Of a stretch of 64,000 bases of DNA, positions 1 to 13,204 are shown one piece after another. The stretch covers positions 67,173,940 through 67,237,939 of the forward strand of contig CM055095.1 in the NCBI GenBank assembly GCA_029204225.1, given 5' to 3'. Source of the DNA: Diphasiastrum complanatum. Lineage: Eukaryota; Streptophyta; Lycopodiopsida; Lycopodiales; Lycopodiaceae. The first letter of the stretch is position 1, and each line of letters opens with the position of its first letter. The translations under genes were made by a program, and so were the position numbers. The notes under the pieces are model-generated. The model did not search any database, had not been told where the DNA came from, and worked only from the letters and a program-made list of their open reading frames with translations.

Positions 1-1559
1 GTATCGGAATTAGAAAATATTTAAATGTGTAGGTGTGGTACCAAAACACCACATTTAATTTGATTCTAAATTAATTCTAGGTCAATAAGCAATTCTCAAT
101 GAGAAATTACTATAACCTAGCGAGAAATTGTCTTTACACAATTCTCATCAATATGCCTATGTTTTAACAACTAGTTTGTGCATGCAAATAAACTTAGTCC
201 AAGGAATCCTTTGTAGATCCAGAGGATTTAAAAGTTTGTACAAAAGGTTTTATGATCACACAAAGATTCACTACATAGCATATCTCTACAGATATCACCT
301 GATCTGTACACAATACTTTCCTAACCAAGAATCCTGTAACTTGATTATCCTCTAAGAGAGAATATTTCTCAAAGAGTGCTATTCCACAACCAAAATCTCA
401 ACCAGAGATTACCTCAAAAGAACATATTGCTAGCATGAATCTCCTTCCTTGCATCAACCCACGGATCTCAGTCCTTATTAAGCTCAAGTTGATTAAAACC
501 ACCATCTTGCAACAGAATTCCCTAGTTTTGACACAAATCAACCGGACTTGTGATCAACAACTCTTCTACTACAAGAGTGTTTTCTAATTTCTTTCTCTTA
601 AATCTTCAAACCAGATATCTACTATAATCCTTAAAGGATTTTTGTAATATCAAAATATCCTATCGTTTCTTGAAATAGGTCCGTCATATAACATATTCCT
701 CCTGAAATCTATGATAGATGTTTCTCCTTGATAACTCTTTACTTCTCCCCCTTTTAACAGGAAACGACAAGAGTTTTCAAGGGATGCATATCAATCAAAA
801 TTTGCCATAGAAGAAGTTTCTAATAAGAGATCCGAGAAAAAATTGAAGTAACCTGTAAATCAGAAAAAGGGCTATTGAAGATTTAACTAAGGAAAACAAT
901 TTAGAAAATGCTTCCATTAACCATTTTTGTGACATCGTCCAAGGTCAACGGGTAATAAAAATTACCTTCCAAGGAAATGGGTTAATCAATGTTTAAGAAA
1001 TTTACCAATATATCTTTTATAAAGAAATAGCTTGCCGGGTTTCCGGTTTTGTAAATTTGAGATATCCATAAGGGTTCATGACCAATATCTCAAATTTTTG
1101 ACAAAACACCCGTCTTATGACCCATAGTATTTGGCATCAATTAGATTTACGGCCCTAATTTGGTTAACTGATTCAGTTAGTTTTAGATCTTCAATTTGGG
1201 ATCGCCTGCGTCCCATACCACAAGTTATTCCTCCATGAAGGCCCTCCACTTCCTGATCAAAGTGTCTTAAAATCCAAACTTATTTGAAAAATACATAAAT
1301 CGATTGAGACTAGTACCACTGGTACCATTGAAGTTCTCGAGAATTTCACATTCCAACTTCAGAGTACCAGTTCCAACTCACTGAGGAATGAGTAGGAATA
1401 AATTCTAGATTTTTATTGGCACGCCTCAGTTGGTACACCTCAGTTTGTACGTATAGTGTGTTGGTACGCCTCAGTTTCAAGCATATCAAAAAACTGCATT
1501 TTCCACTTATTTTTAGTCTTTTCCATCTCATGTTTCAGGGTCGTTTGGTCATGCGTGCT
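1..1559. other. Intergenic, no gene recognised
   Basis: Only short open frames without recognisable protein character occur here. A small imperfect palindrome lies at about 22-58 (AAATGTG..GGTGT facing ACACC..CACATTT). At 1419-1477 three degenerate copies of a CCTCAGTT-containing 15-mer follow one another. I see no function for either. Confidence 0.6.
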
Positions 1560-1890
1560 TTTTCACGAGGCAACCATGGTGCTATCATAGGTCTTGGCCA
1601 CACATATAGCATCTTCCAAGGATTGGAGGATAGTCCATTTGCACTAAATTTGAAAATCGGCTTGCAGTCCAAGAATGAACTGCCACCTCATCAACTTCCA
1701 AAAAAGCAGCACCTTGGTCAAAAAATCCAAGAACTCCTGGACATAAGTGTCCAATTCTTGGTTGCACATTTTGCAGTTAATAAAGTGAATATATAACTCA
1801 GAATCGTCTATTGTGACAAAAGTCTTACAGAATTCCACTAGGATCCAACTTAAGTCACCAGTTTCATGGGTAGGGCCTTCCACCATGAGG
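1560..1890 (-). pseudogene. Ty3/gypsy gag remnant
   Basis: Read on the minus strand, this stretch gives a broken protein with the usual spacing of a gypsy capsid region. It has a block around ELDTYVQEFLDFL, then FILGLQADFQI, then a leucine- and alanine-containing tail. This corresponds to the VeeYvqeF / F..GL...i pattern of plant gypsy gag. The frame changes at least once and stops interrupt it. No protease or LTR is visible next to it. It is a small dead fragment; the family assignment rests on pattern resemblance only. Confidence 0.5.
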
Positions 1891-2087
1891 TGGCCTTGCC
1901 ATCAAGAAACAACAAATTTGACAATATTCGCTTTTCTTCTGGGACGTTGTGCAAGCTAAAATAGCCCGATTAACGATGTTAAAAGAAGCCTCTCAAAATG
2001 TGCTCCTCATGCTGCATGCAGTTCACCCTCCTAATGTCTACTTGCAAGAAAAGAAAGGAGAGGAAATGGTGGAGGGATGGCGCACCA

Positions 2088-4644
<2,557 letters not shown>

Positions 4645-4925
4645 ACTCAATCTACAAGGTTCTCATATGTTCCTCAAAAAAATTGTTGAATTCTCATGGA
4701 AAGCTTTTAAACAACTTTGATTAGTTAACCATTAAGGCCTTATTGCTTTAAGATTTCTAAAATACAAGGCTATGAAAATCGAGGTCATCTTGGGATGTTA
4801 GAGACTCATTAAAGGACAAAAGTACATGTCATGGTTCTATGCTTTCATTAAAATGTTTCACATTGATCTTTCATTATTTTTAAAAAGTTTATTTTCTCTG
4901 CTTTTGGCTATTGGAATATCCAAAT

Positions 4926-4927
<2 letters not shown>

Positions 4928-4978
<51 letters not shown>
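4928..4978. repeat. (CT)n microsatellite, about 51 bp
   Basis: A CT dinucleotide run at the same place in the duplication unit as the longer tract at 54152-54233. Confidence 0.97.
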
Positions 4979-4980
<2 letters not shown>

Positions 4981-5099
4981 CCTTGCTGAATTTGGCTCAA
5001 AAAATATTTGTATTATAATTGTTGCTCCCCTTTCAAACTTTTGGCCTCCAAGTCACCTTTAGTTAATCATTTTCTACAAATTCACTTCCTTTTAACCAG

Positions 5100-6068
5100 T
5101 AGAAGATAGATTTATTGGCTTTGGAATCTCAACTTACCGAAGAACAATTTATTCAAGATGACCGAGTGTCACAATGGAAGAAAACACAGAGGGAATGAAG
5201 ACCCCCCCCCCCCCCATTGCCCAAAGATGCTGAAGGCATAGAATTAATGAATCGTGTACGGTTCACAACGGGTCTGAGAACCGTATAGTGAACCATACGG
5301 TTCTCAGAAAATTTAAGGGGGAACCGTGGTGAACCGTACTAATTAATTAATTAATTGATTTTATTTACTTTTTGTTCCTACCCCCAAAAACAGCCTAAAA
5401 ATATGCAAAAAAAGGCCAAAAAAAGTGTGTGTGTCTGTGAAATCTGTGTCTTCTGTGAAATTTCTGTCTGTGGACTTTTACAGTTCTATTTTACAGTTCT
5501 AATTATCATAAACAGCTCAAAAAATGTAAAAAAATGTAAAATGAGGGCCAAAAACTATTTTGGGGAGAAATTGGCAAAAAAAAATTTAATTAATTAATTG
5601 AAGGAACCGTACCACGTGGTATGGTTCCCAGAACCGTGGGTCGTGGGTCCTGGAACCGTGCAAGGTTTATGCTTCAAAATTTGATAAGCTACAACAACAA
5701 TTTGGATTTGGATCTTTGATGGATAGGATGGACTAGTTTGAAGTGGACATCCAAATCAAATTGGATCAACTACAAATGGAAGTACTCAATCATAAGGTAA
5801 AAGTTCTATTTGGTCAAGCAAGGCAAGAAGTTCTTTGCTGGAGATTTATGATTTGGAACAAGTTACACTTTCGAAAGAGGTATCCACAGTGGTGAAAGAA
5901 GAACAAAAAACATTGAAGACACTTTCAAATTTGATCTTGAAAGAGTTTGCCAAAAAATGCAAATCTATTTCAGATTTCTTGTTTGACAGAATAGGCCTTA
6001 CAAGAGATAATAGAGATCAGGATTCAGAAGGCAAATGGGCCGCACTACGACATGGTACGGCCTTTTGA
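5100..6068 (+). pseudogene. Coiled-coil protein remnant
   Basis: Across several shifted frames this region encodes helical, charged sequence: a block with DLLALESQLTEEQFIQDD, another with EVDIQIKLDQLQMEV, and an open frame at 5835-6068 with TLSKEVSTVVKEEQ. The copy at about 54370-54800 shows the same blocks with different stops and frameshifts, so both derive from one older coding sequence. Heptad-like leucine and charged spacing suggests a coiled coil. The family is not recognised. A MITE-like insertion splits it in this copy only. Confidence 0.45.
5237..5666. mobile_element. MITE-like insertion with inverted repeats
   Basis: This block is missing from the otherwise matching second duplication copy, where the flanks meet directly near 54495. 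It begins and ends with several forward and inverted copies of a GAACCGT / ACGGTTC motif and has AATTAATTAATTAATT runs near both inner ends. It has no coding potential. A clear target-site duplication was not found, so the exact ends are uncertain by about 10 bp. Confidence 0.5.
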
Positions 6069-6199
6069 AAAGACACTCCACTTACCAAATAAGATAAGGT
6101 GATCTACGAGACCCACAGGTACTACTCAGCAACTGGGGAGGTCGGCAGATTTACGGCCAGGCTTAACCGGTTTAAACAAGATTAATTACAAATTAGAAC

Positions 6200-6454
6200 T
6201 TGAGATTGACAGAATGTGTGAATAAAACGCAGACCTGGATGAAGCTTGCTGCAACTCAGAAGAATATAAACGTTCTGCCTGCCTACGCCATCGGTGCCAA
6301 GACGCTCGCTTTTCTCAATCACCATGCTGAGGGGATCGGACCGATACTTGACAGGGTCGGGGAATTTGCGCTTGAAATTGCTGCACATTTAGCGAGATCA
6401 AGACAGAAAATAGCACTGACTGAGTCACCTTCAGGAAGCAACCACATGAAATGA
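6200..6454 (+). CDS. Small ORF of unknown function, in both duplication copies
   Basis: This open frame has a protein-like amphipathic composition, with blocks such as NINVLPAYAIGAK and ILDRVGEFALEIAAHLA. It is preserved residue for residue over about 60 codons in the second copy at 55544-55774, after which the two diverge. The first in-frame ATG is at 6239. It may be an exon whose upstream partner is not visible; an acceptor-like ACGCAG lies just before ACCTGG. It runs towards the minus-strand HeLo-like gene, tail to tail. Because the two copies are recent, conservation alone does not prove coding. No family is recognised. Confidence 0.3.
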   Translation: MRLTECVNKTQTWMKLAATQKNINVLPAYAIGAKTLAFLNHHAEGIGPILDRVGEFALEIAAHLARSRQKIALTESPSGSNHMK

Positions 6455-6678
6455 AAAGTCAAATAAAGTGCCCAACTGCTGCACGGTCTAACTGGCCCTG
6501 CTTGGAAGGATTGTATCAAAGCAACCCTGGTCTTCCATTTGTCCGTACCTAGAGATCTGCTAGATAATGTAATTATAAATGCATTATGTGGTCACAATCG
6601 ATTACATGACTGCGTTGCATATCTGGTTTTGTTCGGGCTGAAATTCGATCAAAGTAATTAGCGAGAATGATCTCCTAC

Positions 6679-7538
6679 CTGTCAACTTTGTTTTTCATCG
6701 ATGTAGACAGCGGGAAGAAAAGTGAGGGTTCAGTTGCCTGCGTAGCGTCATACACGATCACGTAGAAGCATCTGTCCTCCTCCACCTTAATGCTGAACCT
6801 AACTTTTGAGGAGTTTGCAATCTCATAACCGCCTTCCGTGGCAGCCCTTCGGTTGCCATCATCTTTGATGCTTTCCTGACTATTTATACGCTGCAGCTCT
6901 ACTAGCGGGGCATGAAAATCACTTGTGTGGCTGCTTGCGATTTCCAAATCTACCTCGCATTCTTCGTCATCAAGGCTTAGTATCGCCAGCTGATCGAGTA
7001 AGGAAACCAAGACGGGAGTAGCAGGAAGAGGAGGACGGACAAGCTTGAGAGTCATCTCCACTGTCTCCGACAGCGTTGTAAGTTTCGCATTGCTATCAAG
7101 AGTTGTTGTGGACAGGCTAGTGAGCTTCAAATTGCTATCAACGTTTAAAAGCTGATCGAGCTGTTCCAGCAGCTTCCGGATACGCTCACGAATGGATTCC
7201 GTTTCCCTGTTTTGCTTCACTACACCCTGCTGGAATGCAGCCTTTGCGATCTCCAGGGCCTCATTCTTCCTCTGGGCTTGCTTCCTTTTGTACTTTTCAA
7301 CCTTCTCCTGGGCAGACACCAGCTCCGTGCCTAAATCCTGAAGACATTTCCTGAAAGAAAGTTCAGCGGGCAAATCGGTTTCACGAAGCTTGTTCAACCG
7401 CACCTCCGCTGTCTCCACCACATCCACAAGATCCAACACCTTCCGTGGAGCATCCTGCAGCTCTGATCTGGCTGCCAGGATCTGAGAAACCAGCACACTG
7501 ACATGATCAAAGATTGTTATTGCAAGTCCAGCAGCCAT
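6679..7538 (-). CDS. HeLo/RPW8-like helical protein, exon 1, copy 1
   Basis: The frame starts at ATG 7538 (context CCATGGCTG) and is open for 287 codons. It ends at a textbook splice donor (GACAG followed by GTAGGAG at 6678), so this is probably the first exon of a longer gene; without splicing the protein stops at TAG just inside the donor. Residues 1-140 are predicted mostly helical: FDHVSVLVSQILAARSELQ, then a VLDLVDVVETAEVRLNKL helix and a charged coiled coil near KVEKYKRKQAQRKNEA. This resembles the HeLo / MLKL N-terminal or RPW8 four-helix bundle of plant immune signalling proteins (inference). The last 40 residues look beta-rich (CFYVIVYDAT). Base composition is close to 50% GC, unlike its AT-rich neighbours, and the upstream region has CAG/GAG repeats typical of a plant 5' UTR. 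No second exon was found below 6679. Confidence 0.65.
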
Positions 7539-7639
7539 GGAATTCAATTAATTCACTTCACTCTTTCGCGCAGGCAGCAGCAGCAGCAGGAGGAGGAGGC
7601 TCGAGAGTCGAGAGTCGTCGAGGAGAAGAGCACACGTAA

Positions 7640-8944
7640 TAATAATTTTTTTTCACGCAAGTATTGGTAAATGGCATGATCTCATTAGAGAGTGGTCTAA
7701 AAATTCAGATGATGTCAAGTATAGAGTGGTCTAAATTTAAGGTTGCACCTTTTGATCTCAGTCAACAACTTTACCCATACATCCCACTCCGATGAAACGA
7801 TAAGATTAGAATGAATATTACCTTTTCTTGTGTGCTCATTAGAGTGTAATAAAAAAAATGGATGCCCAGGATTGTGTGCCCATATAATTTGGAGTCCCTG
7901 CAAATTTCAGGGTAATCAAAATCTTTGGAGGGGTCATATTTTTGTGGGAACTCGGAAGTGCCAAGCAGGCTCCAAGCACATGTGATCATGTGCATATGAG
8001 GCCCAATGAAAGAAAGGCTCATTCTCTCATGCCACCCTTGGGGCCCTCAAAATGGGGAAGGCGTGAGGCCGAGGGGGCCTTCCCCGACATAAAGCTTTGT
8101 GAGAATTGAATGAAACCTTTTTACTATTTTTTTAAAAACTTGAGAAATGTATAAGGTAATTGCTTTCCATTTAGAATAAACACGCCTTACAATTTTGTAA
8201 TTTAGACAAGCATAATTGTGCCATTTAAACATTTTTTAAATGATAGTGAAATGTTTTTACCGGTGCTTTATCGGAAGTTGTAACTGTCTTTTTATATTAT
8301 AATAAGCTCTTAACAAGACGATTCCATTGCATATTATATGACTTAGTTTTACAAACTTTCTTATCTACTTCATAGTATTTGTTTGTCTACTTATTATTTG
8401 TTTATTTTTAAAAAGTCAAATTACACTTATGCCCAATAGCACAGGGACTTCCAATGGGAATTATGGGTGTGCTACCTACCTAATGACTCTTGCAACTTGA
8501 TCGGTAGTGCCACCCATTATGGCCAATAGTAGGCAACTTAGTATAAATAATTGTTAAAAGTTGACATTTTGGGTGGCCCTCGATTGGTTATGTCTATGAC
8601 GTCTTGGACAACCATTAATGAACAAAGAAATTATATTTTAAATTTAATCTTACAAAAACAAAACTTTTATGCAATCATGAACTACCTTTGCTTGCATTTC
8701 CTGAAATATACTTTCCCATATTTAAAGTTTGTAAGCTCTCAAGCTTCAACATTAAACCCTAGTCCATGGAAGGTGAATGTGAAGGCCCGTCATCCTTCAA
8801 TGAGGTGATGGGAGGCAATGGCGTCTTTAAAAAGCCTAGGACAATGGAATTTAAAATTTTATATAATTGTCATTTTTACCATGAAAGATTATGACGATCA
8901 TCATTTTTGTGAGTCCCGAATTATGCCTATCAACATAATACTTA
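7640..8944. other. Intergenic, no gene recognised
   Basis: AT-rich sequence between the duplicated blocks. One GC-rich hairpin lies near 8052-8083 (GGGGAAGG facing CCTTCCCC). No coding signal was found. Confidence 0.55.
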
Positions 8945-9265
8945 GACCTTTTTTACATCTTTTTCTTTTTCTTGAGTAGCCACTGTAGTTTCAAGTGGCA
9001 CCTCTTCTACAGTTTCCTCGACTTCTGTAACCACATTATAATCTTGAACCAAGACATCAACAAATTCTCATGTATCGCCTACTTTTCCGCTAGCAGGAGG
9101 CTGAGGTTCCTTGGACAAGGGAATTACTGAATCCTCGCTCTCTAAACTCTTTCCCACCTCAGATAGTTCATCTGGTAAAACTGAAAGAGATTTCATTCTC
9201 CGCACCACTCCCGAGGCCTCCCCAAATCCCAATGATCTAACCACAGTGTCTATAGTCACAGCTAA
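8945..9265 (-). pseudogene. Acidic coding-like remnant
   Basis: The minus strand is open for about 105 codons with a single stop near 9070. The composition is acidic and valine-rich (for example VVTEVEETVEEV and EVGKSLESEDS). It lies just outside the end of the duplicated segment. No family is recognised; it may be a retroelement or host gene scrap. Confidence 0.25.
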
Positions 9266-9589
9266 ACAGTTCGCAGTATAACTTGACTAAATTCAAAAAT
9301 ATTCCCTCCATTGGTTATGAAAAGGGCAATATTTTCACTGGATCTAGAATGTGACCACCATCCTCAAATTCGAATAAGGAAAAATAGCAAAAAGTTTACA
9401 TATGCATTCCTTCCACAAGAATGAAAATATGGGTGCCATCTCCAATTATGAACGCCATCTTCACATTGGAATGGAAATATGAGTGCCAACTACCTATTGG
9501 AATGAAAAAATGAGCAGCATTTCCAAACTTGAATCAAGCATACAAGCATGGAGATTGGATTGATCGTACAGAGTATATAATATAATCAA

Positions 9590-10400
9590 AGATGAGTATT
9601 TTGTTTTGCTTCATAGAATCTGGTCATAGTACTTTGATGCAACTGATTACTCTATTGTTTTTTCTGATGATGACATTGTATCATCTACATGTGGATATCC
9701 CTATTGATTTGGCACCTTTGCAGAGAAGAGGAGGCAAAGGAATTCAAATATCTGCTGAGGATCGTTCTCATTACAGGGCAGGTGAAGTATCAAAGCAAAG
9801 AGTGAAGATGGACAATTGAGTTCGATATCAAAAAGCAAAAAGGCCAAATCCAAGCTCAAGTGCTTCTTTTGTGAAAAAGAAGGGACACTTTGCATCCGAT
9901 TGCTACAACAAGAAGAATGCACAAGGTGAAGGCAAATAATAAAACCTTGCTCAAGAGGAGGAGAAAGATGTTGAAGAGTCATCTTTGATGGCATCTACAT
10001 CCACATCAACAAACATTTAAAGCGATTATAATGACACACGGTGGGGAAAGTTCCCACATGACATTCCAAAGGGAATCATTTGCAATTATACTCTTTTTTA
10101 ATGGTGCTAAGAAGTCAATTGTTACAAAAAGTGATCAAGAGTGTAGGATTGATGGTGTTGGAACCATTCCCTTAGGTTAAGGTCTTCTAAAAGGTTGAAT
10201 GTAAACAATGTGATGTATGTTTCATTTATCACCAAGAACTTGCTTAGTGTTGGTGAATTGATGGATAATGGTTATGATATCCATGTCAAGTATGTTTTGC
10301 TCTATAATGTAGAATGATAAATGCATGACAAATGGCTATGAGCAAGGGAGGTTATGTTTCTAATAAAATTGTGATGATGACAAAGGAGGAAGTCACTCAA
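9590..10400 (+). pseudogene. Ty1/copia gag-protease remnant
   Basis: A zinc knuckle CFFCEK..GHFASDC is recognisable near 9870-9905 across one frameshift. Further on, NVMYVSFITKNLLSVGELMDNGY (seen as NVMYV and TKNLLSVGEL) matches the sequence that follows the copia aspartic protease. Many stops and frameshifts are present, and the integrase and RT are missing. It abuts the gypsy element that starts near 10406. Confidence 0.6.
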
Positions 10401-10405
10401 GTGAT

Positions 10406-12110
10406 GTGCACCAAGGACATAGATCATGGCCTTCTAAAGTCATTCTCAAAGAACCCTTCAAGATGACTGAATCGGAAGCACCACATACAGAATTACTCAT
10501 GAACATTTTGTCGAGCAAGATCAATATTTCATTGGGAGAGTTCCTAAAGTTGGTGCCAAAAGCAAAAGAAGTCTTAGCGCAAAAGTTAGCTCAAGAAGAA
10601 CCAAAAGTCCATCAGGAGCCACTTTTCTGTGCTGGATTTGAAGAATCTAACGATGTACTCCATGTTGGAGCCGCTTGGGAAAGTGAACAAAAGAATATTA
10701 CTCTGCCGATACAACATAGACAATTTCCTAAAGAAACAGCCATGATAGATGGCGGTTCAAAAGTTAACTTGATTTCTACAAGGCTATGTGCAAAATGGGG
10801 CCTTACAAAGATCAAACCTGCTACTTTTGCTATTAAGCTAGCTGATCAAACGATAGTTTGTCCATGAGGAATGGTGGAAGATATACCTGTTAGGGTTGCA
10901 GGAGTACAGTTCGTCATTACTTCGTCGTGATGGACCTACCAGAAGCACCAAATGTCTACCGAGTTCTACTAGGACATCCATGGTTACGAGTTGCACAAAT
11001 AATTCATAACTGGGGCATCGGAAAAATCACTTTTGAAAATCGTGAATGTGAAGTTAAAGTTGATCCTACGACTTGGACTATCAAACCAGTGGTTCAAAAA
11101 AAAGGTGATGATTCATCAACAACGGATCACACTTGTGATCGACCAGAGAAAAAATTGGGAGTTCACTACAATTCTCAAACGGATACTGTCAATTGGAATG
11201 AAGCTCTTGCAACAATTGATTGTACAGCAGGATATATGTGTCAACAAGATATTCAATCATAGTTGAGCGAGATTTCCTTATTAGATCGAACTTTGGATAC
11301 ACCAATCACGTTTCCACTAAATGTGCTGAATGTAGTCTGGATATCAACAGAACCTATACCAGATCCAATTGAGGATGATCTCATACCAGTGAGCCATGCC
11401 TTGACTTATGATGGCAATGCAGAACTTACGGATGAGCAGATTTTAAATCATACGGATGAGCAGATTTTAAATCATATTTAGAGTGTGTAATGTTCCTGAT
11501 GAACCAACAATCAAACCGCCCAAAGCAGTTATATTGAAGGGAGACAGGATCACAGATGCGATGACGAAGAAACAAGCTAAGCGACATTATAATACGGTCC
11601 TGAAATGGGAAAATCCCCCTCGGAAGATTGATTTAAAGGAAGTGCCACCTTTATTGGATAAAGGCAAAGGAAAAGTCAAGAATGATTCTTCAAGTCAGAC
11701 TTCCAGCAAGGCATCATCGTCTAGGAAGTCTTCTCCTGTGAAGAAAGAATTATCATCTCGAAAGTCATCACCTTCACAATCAATTCCTACTAAGAAGGCT
11801 AAACGAATCCAAGACAAGTCCTTTCGAAAAAGAACAAGCAAATGTAGTCCAGCATGATATGCCAGAGCATTTCAAACGTTATACACTGGATGATTTGGTT
11901 ATTATGCAACCTAAAGCACATCGTGAACCTGAAGAACACATACTAGAATCTAAAGAGATTTATGATGGCCCAGCTAGGACTGCCGAACCAGGAGAACTGA
12001 AAAAGATTGTACAAGTGGGATCACAACTTACTCCTGAACAGTATCAAGCACTCCGCTTGTTACTTATTAAGTATCAAGATTGCTTTGCATGGACTTATCA
12101 AGATTTGAAG
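10406..12110 (+). pseudogene. Ty3/gypsy gag-protease, left half of split element
   Basis: Successive open frames (10406-10867, 10927-11262, 11263-11481, 11483-11857, 11859-12191) are separated by single stops or frameshifts. The retropepsin is clear: AMIDGGSKVNLIS holds the catalytic D-G-G, and LLGHPWL is the usual end of the domain. A Lys/Ser-rich linker follows (SSRKSSPVKK), then the sequence leading into RT (QYQALRLLLIKYQDCFAWTYQDLK). Homology to gypsy stops close to 12110-12175 and resumes at the RNase H linker near 20821, so the RT core has been lost or displaced by the inserted segment. The order protease, RT, RNase H, integrase identifies Ty3/gypsy. Confidence 0.8.
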
Positions 12111-12174
12111 GCTATTCCGACAGTCAAATATGTGAAATGCACAAATCTCAGGCCGTCCATCAGAAGGGTACCCT

Positions 12175-12364
12175 GTTGCACACAGTCATAAGAATCCTTG
12201 TATAGTTTAGGAAAAATTTCCCTGTGCACAATAACAAATCTCTCTATGTCAAACTAAAATTCGAAATAGGACAAAAAATGGGCCTGTTTGTCACTAACCT
12301 CAGCATCAACAAGGAATGAACTAAGAGCTTTATAATAGATCGAACTAGCAGACGAGGAGGCCAT
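12175..12364 (-). CDS. Gene D: truncated divergent gene, unknown
   Basis: Minus-strand frame from ATG 12364, starting MASSSASSIYYKALSS. It runs about 60 codons with one internal TAG near 12256, through FDIERFVIVHREIFPK, to the left edge of the inserted segment near 12175, where gypsy sequence takes over. An alternative reading is that GTTAGT at about 12298 is a splice donor and GTGCACAG an acceptor. Its upstream sequence is an inverted copy of the upstream region of gene A, so D and A look like a divergent pair sharing a duplicated leader. The family is not recognised. Confidence 0.4.
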
Positions 12365-12369
12365 ATCAA

Positions 12370-12545
12370 TATGACGCGCCGGTTAGCAAGGGGACATAAA
12401 CGGGGTAACCGTGGGCGCATGATGGCGATATGCTCTGTACGCGAATCCGAATATCAGAACCACGTGCCAGGGAATCAGTGCAACTATGGAACTCTCTACT
12501 GGGCGCGTGGTAGCGATATTGTATGAACAGATTTGGAGCGGGCTG
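12370..12545. repeat. Left arm of inverted repeat around gene A promoter
   Basis: The reverse complement of this arm aligns with 13045-13195. A 19-bp exact block (TATCGCTACCACGCGCCCA on the plus strand at 13051-13069) is followed by a weaker stretch and then a second region of about 70 bp starting CATATCGCCATCA and ending near CGTCATATYGATA. Overall identity is roughly 65-70% by eye. The arms lie just before the ATGs of divergent genes D and A. Confidence 0.7.
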
Positions 12546-12721
12546 GTTAATTGGACTCGATATGCGAAACTGAATTACAAAAATGACACTCATATATATA
12601 GTCTAATATAGAGCATCTAAACCGTACACATGTCTCAGTAACATGCATCAAAATTGCCACACATGTGGAAACGACGACGAAATTATTCTGAATGACATGT
12701 GTACACTTCGGATCATGACAA

Positions 12722-12840
12722 GTGTCCTCACACATGCATGCCACCTGTACGATCGTACGGCCCAGTCATCTTGTGATGTGTGTGTTGTCCAGGTGTTGCA
12801 TGTGTCCTCGCACGTGCATGCCAACTGTATGATCGTACAA
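12722..12840. promoter_or_regulatory. 80-bp-period direct repeat with palindromic core
   Basis: Two copies of a 39-bp sequence (12722-12760 and 12802-12840) share GTGTCCTC, CATGCATGCCA and a GATCGTAC core. In the first copy this core forms the palindrome GTACGATCGTAC. Directly downstream, to about 12930, there are several ACGTG cores (CACGTG G-box type). The cluster lies between divergent genes D and A and upstream of a TATA box, which suggests shared control; binding proteins are unknown. Confidence 0.45.
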
Positions 12841-12951
12841 ACCGTTGATATCCTGACACGTGACAGATGCGTGTGATGACACGTGTGACCACACGTGTGG
12901 GGAGTGGAGGTGTCACATCACACGTGCGAATATGATGGGACGTTCTACAGG

Positions 12952-12959
12952 TATAAAAG
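12952..12959 (+). promoter_or_regulatory. TATA box of gene A
   Basis: TATAAAAG lies about 245 bp before the ATG of gene A, in a sequence otherwise rich in ACGTG motifs. A transcript starting about 30 bp downstream would have a leader of roughly 220 nt containing the right arm of the inverted repeat. Confidence 0.55.
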
Positions 12960-13044
12960 GTCATTCTCGGCTCATATTTCAGTTTCTTAATTCTTCATTC
13001 TTTGGATCTCTTAAGTTTTTTTCGTTCACTTCCGCTCCTCGTTA

Positions 13045-13195
13045 GACGCATATCGCTACCACGCGCCCAAGGACCCACATACCAGTACAACTGCCCCTCC
13101 CCACGTGGCGATACGCCATCCCTCATATCGCCATCACGTGCCTCTCGTGTCAAATATCTGCTTTTCCTTCTCGTTGGCACGTCATATCGATACCC
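13045..13195. repeat. Right arm of inverted repeat, leader of gene A
   Basis: Partner of the arm at 12370-12545. It ends about 10 bp before the ATG of gene A. The pairing strands are 500-800 bp apart. Confidence 0.7.
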
Positions 13196-13204
13196 TACCT
13201 TGAA

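Larger units (their letters stand above)
4645..8955 (+). repeat. Segmental duplication, copy 1
   Basis: Sequence from about 4645 to 8955 reappears in the same order and orientation at 53963-58495. Matching stretches are 4645-4802, the (CT)n tract with its flanks, the coiled-coil remnant around 5100-5950, the block 6110-7640 holding the HeLo-like gene, and 8690-8955. Similarity is highest over the gene (about 97% by eye) and lower at the edges. Between the matching parts the copies differ: copy 1 carries a roughly 430-bp insertion at 5237-5666, and 7640-8690 has no counterpart in copy 2, which holds a GC-rich block instead. Confidence 0.85.

Noticed and set aside
6182-6519. Minus-strand frames as second exon of the HeLo-like gene
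   Set aside because: No good acceptor in phase with the 6678 donor was found, and the plus-strand frame has the more protein-like composition.
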